This document shows, in pieces, positions 26,401 to 38,500 of a stretch of 61,957 bases of DNA. The translations under genes were made by a program, and so were the position numbers. Source of the DNA: Tetmemena sp. SeJ-2015 (taxonomy: Eukaryota; Ciliophora; Spirotrichea; Sporadotrichida; Oxytrichidae); contig JAJKFJ010020819.1 in the NCBI GenBank assembly GCA_027382625.1, forward strand, positions 1 through 61,957. Direction: 5' to 3'. Position 1 is the stretch's first letter. Each line of letters begins with the position of its first letter. The notes beneath the pieces are model-generated. The model searched no databases. It was not told the DNA's origin and worked only from the letters and a program-made list of their open reading frames with translations.

Positions 26401-29400
26401 TTGTTCAAATGGAAGGGTAGTTTTATGATTAAGTGCTGAGAGAATGAATTAAATTTTATTCTCTTTTTTTTAATGATCAAGACTATTAAAATAATTCTTG
26501 TTAGCTTTTCCAATTATATCCGCTCTTAAATATGAACATAAAAAAAGGAATGCATGCATTTGCATGCACACTTTAACTTTATGAAATTAGAAAAGGATTT
26601 AATTTTACCATTTTGTTAAATAAATTGAACTGAATCTTTCTTAACAAAATTTTCAAATAATTTCGTTATATTTTTTGAAATTTTAAAGTTTGATGAAATT
26701 CATTCTTTTCAAAAATCTCTTAATATACTTGCTACTTTATGCTAGAAACATAATTTCCGTTTATTTATTTAGACTGTGATAAATTTTTAATTTGTACTTG
26801 ATGGCTGTGATTTAAGTTTAGCAACTATTTCGTGCGATAAATATCAGGCAGGGCAGTATGAATTCAGTTTCCCTGGGAAAGATGCGAAGTACACCATGTT
26901 CTACTAGATAGAGTTCGACCGATATAATTCTAATGATTTTTGCACATCTGATGTGCTCAATCCCAATTCAGTCAAATCAAACACCCTTCTTTATTCTAAA
27001 CCCGCTTTTACTAAAACAATCACCTTCAAAACCTTAAACAATAAACAGTTCACCAATCTATAAATAAAAATAATATCATTTTTTTAATTCAAAGTAAGAT
27101 GAATTGGGTTATGAAGGCTGAATTAATTATAACTGATGAATTTAAAGTGTATTTAATTATTTGTTGAATGATGCCTACTCCTATTATAGTATGAATAGAA
27201 TTAACTTTTTTAACTAGGTTTTTAATTATATAAGGAATTAATATTTATAGCTTTGGTTAATTAATTTTTAAGAATTAAAATGTTTTAAACTTACCTAAAT
27301 TCATTTAAATTAACCACAAATTATAGAACTAAATTTAATTTAATACAAATAAGAAAGTTTATTTTAAATTATAAAAAGGAAATTCAATTCAATTCCAAGA
27401 ATATAGAGCTTAAAATTTATTAAAGAAAAATTATTTTTTTTAAAATTTTCCCAAAAAAAACATAAAAAATTTTCTAAAAAAAATAATTCCCTTTTTAACA
27501 AATTTTAAATAGTTTAAAGTTTTTTAAAATAGTTTCTTTTTTTTAAAAAAAAAATTAATTTCATTATAAGGTAAAGGCTTAGGAGCCGCTGATGAGCTTA
27601 AACTTGCTATCTACTCTGATGTATTCAATTGAATTCAAATTTGTCTATATTTAAGAATAACTTATTCAAAAAAAATAAAAAATTTTTGGCGGAAAAAAAT
27701 TTTAAGTTAAATATTTTCAATAAAAAAACTGAATTTTTTTTTTTATTTAAATTTTTAAAATTTTAAAAAAATTTGTTTTAAATGGGGTTATTTTTTAAAG
27801 AAATAAGTAAATATGAATTGTGCAGATTACTTATGATTAAAATGGAATATAGTAATTTATTTAATATTTTAATATTTTTGGGTTTATATTGCATCAATAA
27901 TTTGTTACTTCTACTTTCAATATTTACCAAATAGGAGTATTAGACTTCAAGTCTCTCTCAATACCTTGCAATATTCTCTAAATTATAAGATATAAAAATA
28001 TATTAAGAGAAGAAAAAAAACCATGCAAAATTATGAAGAAATATTAAATAATTTATTAAAATCTGTTGTTTTTATTGTAACATTTTCAGCAGATGATTTA
28101 AAACTTTTAACAAAATTATTTACTTAAATTTTATTTTGGATCCTCCGAAATTTATTAGGTTTATTTTATTTTTTTAAAGTAAAAGTTTTATTTTAAAACG
28201 TGAATTAAAATTATCATTTGAATTAAAATGAATCCATTAAACTTCAGATTATAATTTAAATTGTCGTAAAAATAAAAATTTTAAAAAGGAAAAAATAAGT
28301 ACATCCTTCTTGGATTTATCGAGAGAGATACATTCAATATTGTTAGCGAATTATAAAATTGAAGTTTTAAAATCTGAAATGATAAATCGTTAATGGTTCA
28401 TTAACTGAAATAATTAATTTAATTATTTATTTTTAATTATAATTTGACTATTTGAGAATAACGACAACAGTCAAATAAGGATCTCCTGCTCTGACCTCGG
28501 TACTCAAATGAATGATTTAACTCTGGGAGGGGAGATATTAGGAGAGGGAAAATACATTCCATAATTCCCAAATCTGAATAAAAAAAGAAATGGAGAGAGA
28601 GCTTGTTTTTAAATTAATAATTATGATACTTTCTTCAAATTGTTTCAGAAATTATAAGTACAAGGTTCACCGCGTATTTTTTTCTTCTTTTCTTCGAATT
28701 TTATTTTTATCCCAACTAAATTTATATAATGAATTTTATCAACTAATTAATTAAAAAAAGAAACTAAAAATATCTTTTGCCATTTAAAATAAACGAAAAT
28801 AAAGTTTGATTTTGATAAAGATGTTGAAAATTCCCCCCCCCTTATGAGATATAGCAAAAATCTTAAAGTGATTGGGGCAGTAAATTCAGTAGTGAGTGCC
28901 GCTGGCTCATTTTAGCCAGAAATAAAAGTTGCAACAATGGCAGTGGACTTCGCTTTGCAAATTGCGGATTTTTTCCCTGATGAAAAAGACGCCCTATATA
29001 CTATCAAGACTGTTGTTGAAAATAAGTCAACCTTTAATTAATTTTATCCTCATATATTATAAATTAAAGATATAAAAACAATTCTTACACTCTAAAAATT
29101 AAATAAATATGTATTTTAATATAAATCTAATTTGCTATGGAACAATTTAATTTATGAATAGTTGGGCCGTTTAATATCTTTTCAATAAGTTCTCTTTTGA
29201 TTCCTCAAATTGAGAGGAAGAAAACTTTTAAGATAAAAGATATAAAGATCAAGTAATTTACTGCCTTAAAAATAAATAATTGACTTTACTCAAGTTCTAT
29301 TATAAAATCAATCTAAGACTAATTTATTTACATCCTAGTTCATTTCACTCTGGTTATTTTATTATATAAAAAAACTTACTTTTAAATTAAATTAATTAAA

Positions 29401-32400
29401 TTAGTTATCTAAATTTGTCTTTAGCCTTTCCTATTTTTATAAATCTTAATATTAAAATTAAAACTATTTTTGATAGCCGAGTAATCAATCCAGATTATTT
29501 AACCAATAGATATTTTTGATTAATTTTTTATAGCTTCGAATTATGTTTGATCTTATTCTCTATTTTAATTACACTCTATTATATAATTATATTTACCTTT
29601 TCGAATAGTTTGACAACTTTGGACATGGGAATAAAGGCTCTCAATCATAAATCTTTTACCAACTCTCCTAAGTATGTTCCCATAGCACAGCCCACACAAT
29701 AAATAATTGAAATAGATTAAGTATTTATAACAAATCAGTTTCAATAGAGTTTTAAGATTGAAATAAACTTTAATAAATATATCATTACCTAAAATAGGTT
29801 ATTAAAAATTATCTTTCAAACTATAATAACTCCTAGAAGCTCACTACCTTCTAAATTTATAATTTTTAAATGAGTTTATCTGATCCCACTGCTGGGAATA
29901 AACGATATGTCAGGCAATGACGAAATAAAATTAGTCATCTACTCAGATGTGATATCAGATATGCTCCAGTGCGGAACATTCACAGTCTCTTCTACTGAAT
30001 TTTTCTCTTTTAAAATTAAGTTGATAAAAATTTAAATTACAAAATTTGTTTGTCTCTTTGAACAATCTTGACATTCCTTGCATTGAAGAGGTAATTATAG
30101 CTATCATGGAAATGGACTCTGCTTATAATCCCATAGAATAATTATATTCATTTATAAACAATAAATTTACAAGCATTTAAATGTAATAATTGTACACATT
30201 AAGAAAATAAGGATGCAAATTTATTCTCGCCCTATACCTAATTTTATAATTTCTCGAACAAAGAAGTGCATAGAGAAGACATTAAATTTTTAAATTATAG
30301 TTATTAAAATATAATTATTGCTCTTATTATGATAATTTGAAATTATTTCTTTAATTAATTTCTTATTTGTATTTGTGTGTTTAATGATGCTTACTCAATG
30401 AGATTCTCTTGTAAATCCTTGGGGCCTGTGAGCCAAGATTTCATTCTTGCACCCTACCAAGTGAATGCTTAGTTTGGTGAGGTAGATGTGAACTCATTAG
30501 TTGGAAATTTCATTGATGCTACTACTTATGAGAAATCTGTAGAATTATAAATTAAATAAAGACATTATCTATTTACTTTCAATTTTAAAGCTCTATTTTA
30601 ATCTTGCCCTTTTTCTTATTTATCCAGCTTGATGGAGCACAGAATTAGTTAACAATTTATTATAATCTCTAATTTGAAATCCTATTAAATTTGAGTATGA
30701 CTTTTATATTACTCCAATTATGCAGTAGCTTTATGAAAAGAATATTAATTTTTCCAATTCTAAATCTACCTATGAGCCAAACTTTCCTGATTATGGAGAG
30801 ATAATTATATCTAAAATTTTACCCAAAGTTTAGTTCAAAAATTAAAGTTGAAAACATTTCTTTCTTAAACGCTCTTTAACTTTCAAAAGTTGCAATTTTT
30901 TTTATTTTTTTTTTTCTCTTTATTATAAACTAAAAAATGCATTTATATTGCGAATAAATATATTATAGAAGCATCTTCGAAGTTCGAATTCAATGAGGCA
31001 TATTTAATGTAAAACGTATCTATGCTTTATAATTGGGTTTTTTTAATTTTAAATTTTTAAGTTTAGTTTTATTTTTTTATGAAATTTGAACTAATAACTT
31101 TTTAATTATTAAGAATAAGCTATCTATTTTCTTGTTTCTATCAAAAAGATTTCTGATAATTAAAATTAATGAGGGTGCTGTGAGACTAGCATTTTCTGCG
31201 ACAGTAGGACTGATAAAGAATGTGGTCTTCAATACCTAAGAAAACAATGCCCTCTATAAACTAGAGGCTGAAGTTATATATCCTAAATAAATTTAAATTT
31301 TTCTAACCTTTTTTTTTTATCAAGAAACTCATTTTAGATCTATTTACACAAAAATCAAAATTTTTAAAAATTTAACTTGGTCACTTATTAAAATTCTTTA
31401 AGTTTAAAAATTGGTATCTTCTAATTGCTATTTAATGATTAAGCTTAATTATATTATATTAAGGAACCCTAATTATTTTTTTTTTCTTATTCTTTGTATG
31501 ATGAAACTAAATTTAAATTATTTCCTGACAATATTTTAGGTTTAAAACTACACATTTTACTCGATTTTAATTTAAAATTGTAAAAAAAATCCTTTTGTGA
31601 AATATCTGCAAGGACCTACGATCATTCAAGATTCACAAAAAATACTGGAACTAATATTCCTTTTACTTTATTTATTTAGGAATTATAGAATTCAATTTTT
31701 TTTAAATTTTATATTTGATCATAAATATTAGAAGTGTGCCTAAATCCACTATCAATAATTGGGCTTCTGAAAAATTTTCAATCTCATTAAACTTATAAAC
31801 TAGTATAGCATATTTGCTTATCTTTGATATTCAAGCACTATTTTAATAATCTTCTTTGATAAAAAAAACTTTATAAACATACTTTTAAATTTCAAATTAT
31901 TTTTTACTCTCATTCTAGAATTTTTAGCGATCAGAATAAAAGAGACTCAATTTTTTAAAAGCAATTATTAAATTAGTGAAATAAAGGTAAACATTTAGCT
32001 TGTATTTTACAATAAAAATAAAAGCAGATTATAATTTTTCAAATCTTTAATATTTTTTTTTTGTAATTTATAAACTCTGTTAAATAATGTAAATTTTTTT
32101 TTTATCAATGCTTACTATTGCAAAGATTGGGTAAAATTTGCTATTTTAATTCTTTCTGCAATTGATAAAACAGATTTATATAAAGTTGTAAACATTTAGA
32201 AATATAAATACTCTGTCAATCATTTCTTTGATATAGCTGAGAATTTATTTGCTAATAGAATAAGTAATAAATTATAATGGAATTTTTAAAGGGGTAGCAA
32301 TGTTGTAGCAGTTCCACAAATTTAAACAATTTTTTTTAATAAATAATTAATTCCAAGCTACTTTAAAATTAATGGCAATTAATATTGAGTTGAACTCAGC

Positions 32401-35020
32401 TTAAAAATCTGAGTGCGCAAAAACTAATGAAAAAAGAAATGATTTCTCAAGATAATTATAAAACGTGGCACTCTAAATCATATTTCAGATTTAACCTGTG
32501 AATATTTTAAACCTACTTTTATATTTAACTCATTTTAGATTCTGGTATAAATTCAAACTTTATTAACAAAATTTTTTTTTGAAAAATAAAAAATTTAAAG
32601 GGAAAAAATTAAAAAAACAAAACCAAATAAATGGTTAACTCCTTTCAAAAAAATAAATAGCTTAAAGCGGAAAAATCTCTTCTAAATTCTCCATAATTAT
32701 AATTATTGAAACAGAAAGAAATTATTGCTTCAAGAATTTACTTCATTCTATCAGACTTGATTCTTTTAGCTTTAGCATATAGTGTGACATTTACAAAAAC
32801 AAGAGTCCCAGGGCCTTGAGTTAAAGATTCACAGTACAGCTAAAAACTCTCAAGTTTTCAAATGGCACAGCTTCCTCGGTTCCCCTTGGAATCTCAATTT
32901 ATTCAGACGTCTATAATAATGTCACTTCTTACACTATTACAAAAATAAGCAAATAAGCACTTTATCTATAAGGTTATATAGGTTTAAATAAATCAATGTA
33001 AAAGATTAATATAATTCGGGAACATAAGAGGATTATTTAATCATAAAAAAAGTAATTTCTTCATAATAATATTTTTTAAAAAATTATTTTACTGAACTTA
33101 CTCAAAAAATTTTCAATTTAGGCCAGATTTTGAATTTCTTTATTTAAGAAAATCTAAGATTTTTGGTTTTAAGCATTAAAGAGGCTCGGAATCTATTGAA
33201 GGGAAAGACAATAGCCTTTTCGAATGCATAGTACTCTCTCCCCATTCCCTGCAGTGAGTTCATTATAGTATAGTACTACACAACAGATATGTCTAATATT
33301 AATCAGCAACTTATACAATGCTCTGCCACATAAAGCAAAGTAGTCGACACTATTATTTTTGGAGCTGAGAAAGTGGCCTTCTCTCTCAAAGTCAAGGTTT
33401 TTATTAATTTTTAATTTTAATTCAAGGTGGATATGGCAAGTTTACTTCTAAAGTAGGTTGCCTCTAATATCGCACTTAACAGAGTATTAAAAGAATTTAT
33501 TTTTATTAAATTTCATTTATATTTGTGAGTAATATAATTTCAATCTAATAAATACTAACTTTTATTCAAAATAGAATAACATTAAAATGATTTTTATAGA
33601 GTAGATAGATGTTTAGGACAGTAAGAAGAAAAGTTCATTTAAAGACAAGCTTTTTGAAACTATTAAAGCACAGGGAGCTGAGCAAATCAACAGAAAAATA
33701 GCTTAAAAAGACTCCTCCTTTAATATCATGCAAATTAAATACGCATGAAGTAGTTATATGTAATTTTCTTATTAACAAAAAATAATTTAAAAATATTTTT
33801 AATTGGATTTAATGGGTGCAAGTTATTTATTAAGGGAGTATATTGAATATAAATCTTAAACTCTTCCTTTAGAACTTTCTTTACTAAATTATTAAGTGAA
33901 GTTACCTTTGAATTTCTTGCAGACGATCACAATATATCAATGAATTGTTTCTGTTTTTGTAATTAATGTGGATTATAAATTTTTTCATGTTCAAAAATTA
34001 CTGCTATATAGGTGGAAGCAAAAGTATTCGTTAGATTACGATGACTTACGATATCTAAAGTGGTAATTAGGCTAAGCTTACTATTCCAGCTGCAACCTTG
34101 AAACTACTATCACTATCATCTTAAGAATCTTTTGATCCTACTGTTGCTACATCAAGCTACTCAATAAAAAATAATTACAATTCTTAAATCATTAAAGGAA
34201 TAGATGGATGAAATAATTTTACAATTTAAAAAAATGAGAATTGCAAATATCTCGAAAAATTACATTTTAGGCTTGCTTAAAAGTTATAAAATGAGAGATC
34301 AATTTTAATTTAACATGAAAATCTCCAATTGAAATTTATTAAAGTAACCCTTTTTTGTCTATAATAATTTCCATTTTTAAAATAAAAATTAATAAGCGAC
34401 TAATAATACTCTAGTAAATCTTCCCTGGATTCAAATGATTAAGATGTTAATGCAATATAAACTCTTTCATTAGATTTAATTAATTTTTATAATAGATTTC
34501 CTGGTTTATCTTTCTTCTAACTCAACAAACTCAGTTGCTATTTCAGAGTAAACTAAAGGATCAGACGTTCCTTAAACACTTATCATTGCTATTGTGGCTA
34601 TTACAACTTCAGTCGCAGGGGCAGTTTTACTCATAGTCACTCTAGTCTATAATAAGTACTGATTACAATAAGAATCATATTTGATTTAAATTAATAGTCT
34701 TTAGGAAAAGAAAGTGGACATCTAAACAAGCCAATGACATAAATAAGCTATTTTAAAATAATTTTTGCTTCAAATTGATTTTTTAAATTAAATCATTTTT
34801 GAAGCAAAAATTATTTTGTAATGAATCCATTACAGAAGATAATCCTAAAGTAGGAGTCCAAGATATATAATCTCATATGGAAAAAGCAAATTAAGCTGAT
34901 TCTATAGCAATAAGCCAAGATGCATCCTCAATTTAATAAGAAAATTTAGATGTTTCCGACTCTAATAATTTAGTAACTGCCAAATAAGTTTAGCCCGAGG
35001 AAAAGGCAACAGCACAATGA
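23462..35020 (+). CDS. Paralog A: giant secreted/type I membrane protein, many IESs
   Basis: Start MNTLVTTVTILAFRLMTQ is a signal peptide and matches the start of paralog B. Coding segments (approximate) are: 23462-23590; 25415-25480 (TFKVNSSYYQGLNFQTL); 26100-26240 (GGSIIFPNTKVPCDSLLYVE); 26800-27065; 27570-27615 (ELKLAIYSDV); 28440-28600; 28850-29040 (FFPDEKDALYTIKTVV); 29610-29720; 29885-30000; 30055-30125 plus 30394-30550; 31150-31290 (ENNALYKLEAEV); 32830-32960; 33180-33500; 33600-33750; 34010-34210. Then comes a membrane span at 34560-34660 (LIIAIVAITTSVAGAVLL) and an acidic tail ending EEKATAQ before TGA. Repeated modules share IYSDV, xxIPCxE and AYSMRxSC. One IES is exact: 30126-30393, pointer GCTTA. 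Function unknown, probably a cell-surface protein. The segments are in linear order, not scrambled. Confidence 0.75.
23575..23960. repeat. Long perfect-type palindrome inside an IES of paralog A
   Basis: Arms of roughly 170 bp (about 23575-23746 and 23784-23960) are near-perfect reverse complements, for example TGTCAGCCGCTGATCCCAGC against GCTGGGATCAGCGGCTGACA. The 37-base loop is GC-rich and itself folds (GGCAGGG against CCCGCC). It starts directly after the first coding segment of paralog A. It looks like a foldback/MITE-type element that is removed with the IES. No ORF of note is inside. Confidence 0.85.
25485..25648. other. G-rich island with G-quadruplex motif
   Basis: A strikingly G-rich plus strand within AT-rich sequence. 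It contains GGAGGAGGGGCGGGGG near its start and GGGTGGGTGGGGG followed by TTCAGGGTGGG near its end, which meets the usual four-run G-quadruplex pattern. Both strands stay open when TAA/TAG are Gln, but neither reading matches the paralog B protein at this position. It is therefore taken as part of an IES of paralog A. Confidence 0.6.
34755..34817. repeat. Inverted repeat in the 3' part of paralog A
   Basis: Perfect 20-bp arms (34755-34774 and 34798-34817) with an AT loop. The right arm plus following bases (CAAAAATTATTTTGTAAT) is also found at the right arm of the palindrome near 23870, so the two may belong to one foldback family. It lies between the membrane-proximal KRKWTSKQAND segment and the tail NESITEDNPKVGV. 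Confidence 0.7.
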
Positions 35021-35543
35021 AATTCGAATTATTCATTATTTCGAATATAACTTAACTAACTATAATTTAACTATAGATTAACCTAAGTCTACCTTATTTA
35101 TTAAAATTATTTACTTTCATTCTCATATATTTATATCTTTAAGTGATAAATTATTAAAATATAAGCTATTGAAGGAAAAAACTTTTAAAAAGTTCATTTA
35201 AAAATAAAGCCAATTTTTTGGATCAATAAAAAATTTAGGTAAAATAATAACTCTTTCCTTCTTTTGAATAATTATTTATTATTTTTCATTTAAAACTGAT
35301 TGGATTAAGATGAGAAATGATAAAAGTACAATTAAATCTCAGCACATTACGATGGTGAATTAATTTGGATATTTTCCAAGGCCTCTGGGTAATAAAATTT
35401 AAATCTCTTGAATAATTTGTTGCAATTTTATCTAGAATAATTAGTTGCATTAGGCTGACCTATTATTTTCCTATTTGATATAAAAGCCTGTACTTGGAAG
35501 GGTTTATAATAATACACGTAATTTTTGGCATATCCTTTTATAT

Positions 35544-38500
35544 ATGGCAAGTGTGGTGGCAACCTTAACGGTGCTCTCAGTTTAACTTCTCTCTTCTACC
35601 TTGGTTAACAATGTTGACGAGATGTATATCACGTACTACGATGCTAGCGGCAACAGCTTCGACTCTCCCTCTTTGTATCTCTCCAAGTCCACTCCCTCCT
35701 ATAGCAATATTGGCTTTTAGATCAACTGCTATGATCAGAGAGCCAAGATAATCAACAATCATTTTTATAAAGACAATTCTTTTTAGGTTCAAAAAGCTGA
35801 AATTTTCAAAGAATAAATTAATTATTGCATATCATAATTTTTCAATTTTTAGAATGGATTAGAGTCTATAATTATTCTTGCTCACTACTTTATGGTTATA
35901 ATTTTCCTTGTAAATTATTTATTATTCTTTTTATCGAATTGCTAAAAGTATTTTAATTGTATTTTGTTAATTTAAAGAAGCTATTTAACTATTTATGCTA
36001 ATCAAAATATCATTTAATTTTAAACGAAGATAAAATTCTGTAGAGCGGTCTCTTTTTCCATAGATCCCTGTCAGGACTTCACCTACAGCTGCTAATATAT
36101 TATGCTTAATATTTTTGGAATGATGCTTGAGTGATAGCACTTACAAATCCGTTTTCAAAGACAAGACAACTCAGAAGCAACTTACCGTCCAAGTCGCTCA
36201 GTACTCATCCTAGTAGACTAAAGTTTTCAACATCCAAACTCTCATGGTTAACTCTGAGACGCTCTCCTACACCAAGACTGACAACATCAAAGTCTCTTTC
36301 AAATCTGACGTTCCAAATTACAAGGCTATTACTTGTCCCTACGGCCAGAGAAAAGACGTCTAATACGAACTCAAAAAGGCAAATATTATGAATTGCTACA
36401 ATTTAAAAACGTTGCAATTTCTTTATTTTATAAAGGGAGGTACCATGATTTTTAACAATACCAAAATCCCTTGCAATCAGTAGATCACTGTTACGATAAC
36501 AGTTTCATCAGATTTCGTGAATACTTTCGTTAGCACAAACTATAATTTTAGTTTCATATAGTGTAAATTTATATGATTTTATATGATTTTTAATCGACAG
36601 AAATTATAGAGGAATGGAACAAAAACTTGGACAAAATTATTAGTTTGAAGTCGTATTTTTTTTTAAAACTTTAAGTGTAGTAATAGACATTAAAAAAAGA
36701 ATAAAAAGGCAATATGATATAATGATAATTAATTAATATCTAGGAAAGGTTTAGCAAACTTAGACTGTTCTGCTTTAGGAGTTGGCTCTCAAGTTCTTAA
36801 GTTTAATGGACGGGAAGCCACTTACTCAATGTTTTACACTATTGATAATATGATTCCTTCAAACTATCAATGTTTTGTTGACGTCTTTAATCCTCAGTCC
36901 ATAAAAAGCAACAAACTTTTGTACACTTAAAACAAGGGATTATTTTAATTAATTTAAGAGTATTTATTTATATATTCTTAAGATCTAAACATGATTTTGG
37001 TTATTTTAAAACCAGAGAAACAGATTAATTAATAAATGAAAATAATTAAGACTACTCTTGAAGTTATTGACTTATTTTAAGAATCTTAACAGAGTGGATG
37101 GATAATTAAATTATTTTTTATGGGGATTGCTCCTTCTATAACCAAAGTTATTGCTCTCAAAACTCTTGCTAACAAGCAAAATGTGAATCTTAAATTAAAC
37201 TTAAAAGATATTTTAAAAAGGGAATATATTTTATGAATGACGCATACGGAGGGATAGATGGAAGCGAGCCCCAAGATGAGATTAGAGTTTCTATCTACTC
37301 AGATGTGCTTAACTAGATGTTTGTTACCAAAGTCTTTCAGGTATCTTAAATTGGAGTGATAGACTTCAATGGTCTTCAAGTCCCTTGCTAAAACTATATT
37401 CTTATCGGTCTCATCGAAAGCGATTTATTGAATATTACCATTTCAAAATCAATCATTGATTTTTAAAGAAATTATTAAATAAAGAAATATTCTAAACTAG
37501 AATAATTCTTCTAAGTATATTCTTTGAATAAATAGCCAGTCATTTTCCCATCCTAATAACATAGAATCAAAAGGTTTTTATATAGTTTGAAGCAAAATTT
37601 CATAAAAGGTTTACTCAAAAAATAGCAATAACTTCTATGATTGATGATGTTACTTCAAATAGTTAATTCTGCTACAGCTACCTCTTTAACTAAAAGAGGT
37701 TTATGATGTTGAAACACATTAGACGCAGAGTTATAATTAAGGATCTCTGAATAATAATTCTTTAACAAAATTTAGGTTTGATCTCAAGTGTCTATTTATT
37801 ATAAATTTGTCTATAGGTTTAAGTCTTGTCTTCAAATGAGTATATTACTTCTTAAAAATATGATATAATAATATGCAGAATGAGGAAAGTTAATGTTTCT
37901 TGTATTCATCATTCTATTCCCTCGTGACTGTTTTACATATTGTGAATAAATTATTTTATTAAGTACTAATTTAATTTGAGAAGTTGCTTCATGCTATGTA
38001 ATTTTATTTGTCCTTTAATTTTAAAGGATAATGATAACAACTAGGTGAGGATTCCTTGCCAGTTTGAAGGCACTCAAATGAATGACTTGATCCTTGGTGG
38101 AGGGGATATACAATATTACACGAAATAAAGTATTTTTACTTTATTATTTAAAGGAAGGGATATTCAAAATGCGACTAGAGTTATCGGAAAGGTCAATGAT
38201 TAAATCTCTTTTAAATTAAAACTCTTGTAAATAATTTCTCCAAGGCTGGTGGCAAATTTCCCTCTATTAAAACCCAAATTTTTTTTAACAATAAAACGAA
38301 GTTAAGCATTTATCCGTAAACTTTTATAAACAAAAATTTAAGATCCTAAACTTGAAATTGATTTAAATTTCCCAAAAGTCAAAAGCCCATTGTTAGGATA
38401 ACGATGATGAATTAGTTTTCAGCCATATTTTAGGGAGTTTATTTTAATTTAAACTGCTCTGAATCAATTATGAGTTGTTGATATGCGAAAGAGAAAGCAA

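Noticed and set aside
26377..26403. TTA/ATT microsatellite and a nearby GCATGCATTTGCATGC palindrome (about 26550)
   Set aside because: Ordinary simple sequence in AT-rich IES DNA with no linked feature.
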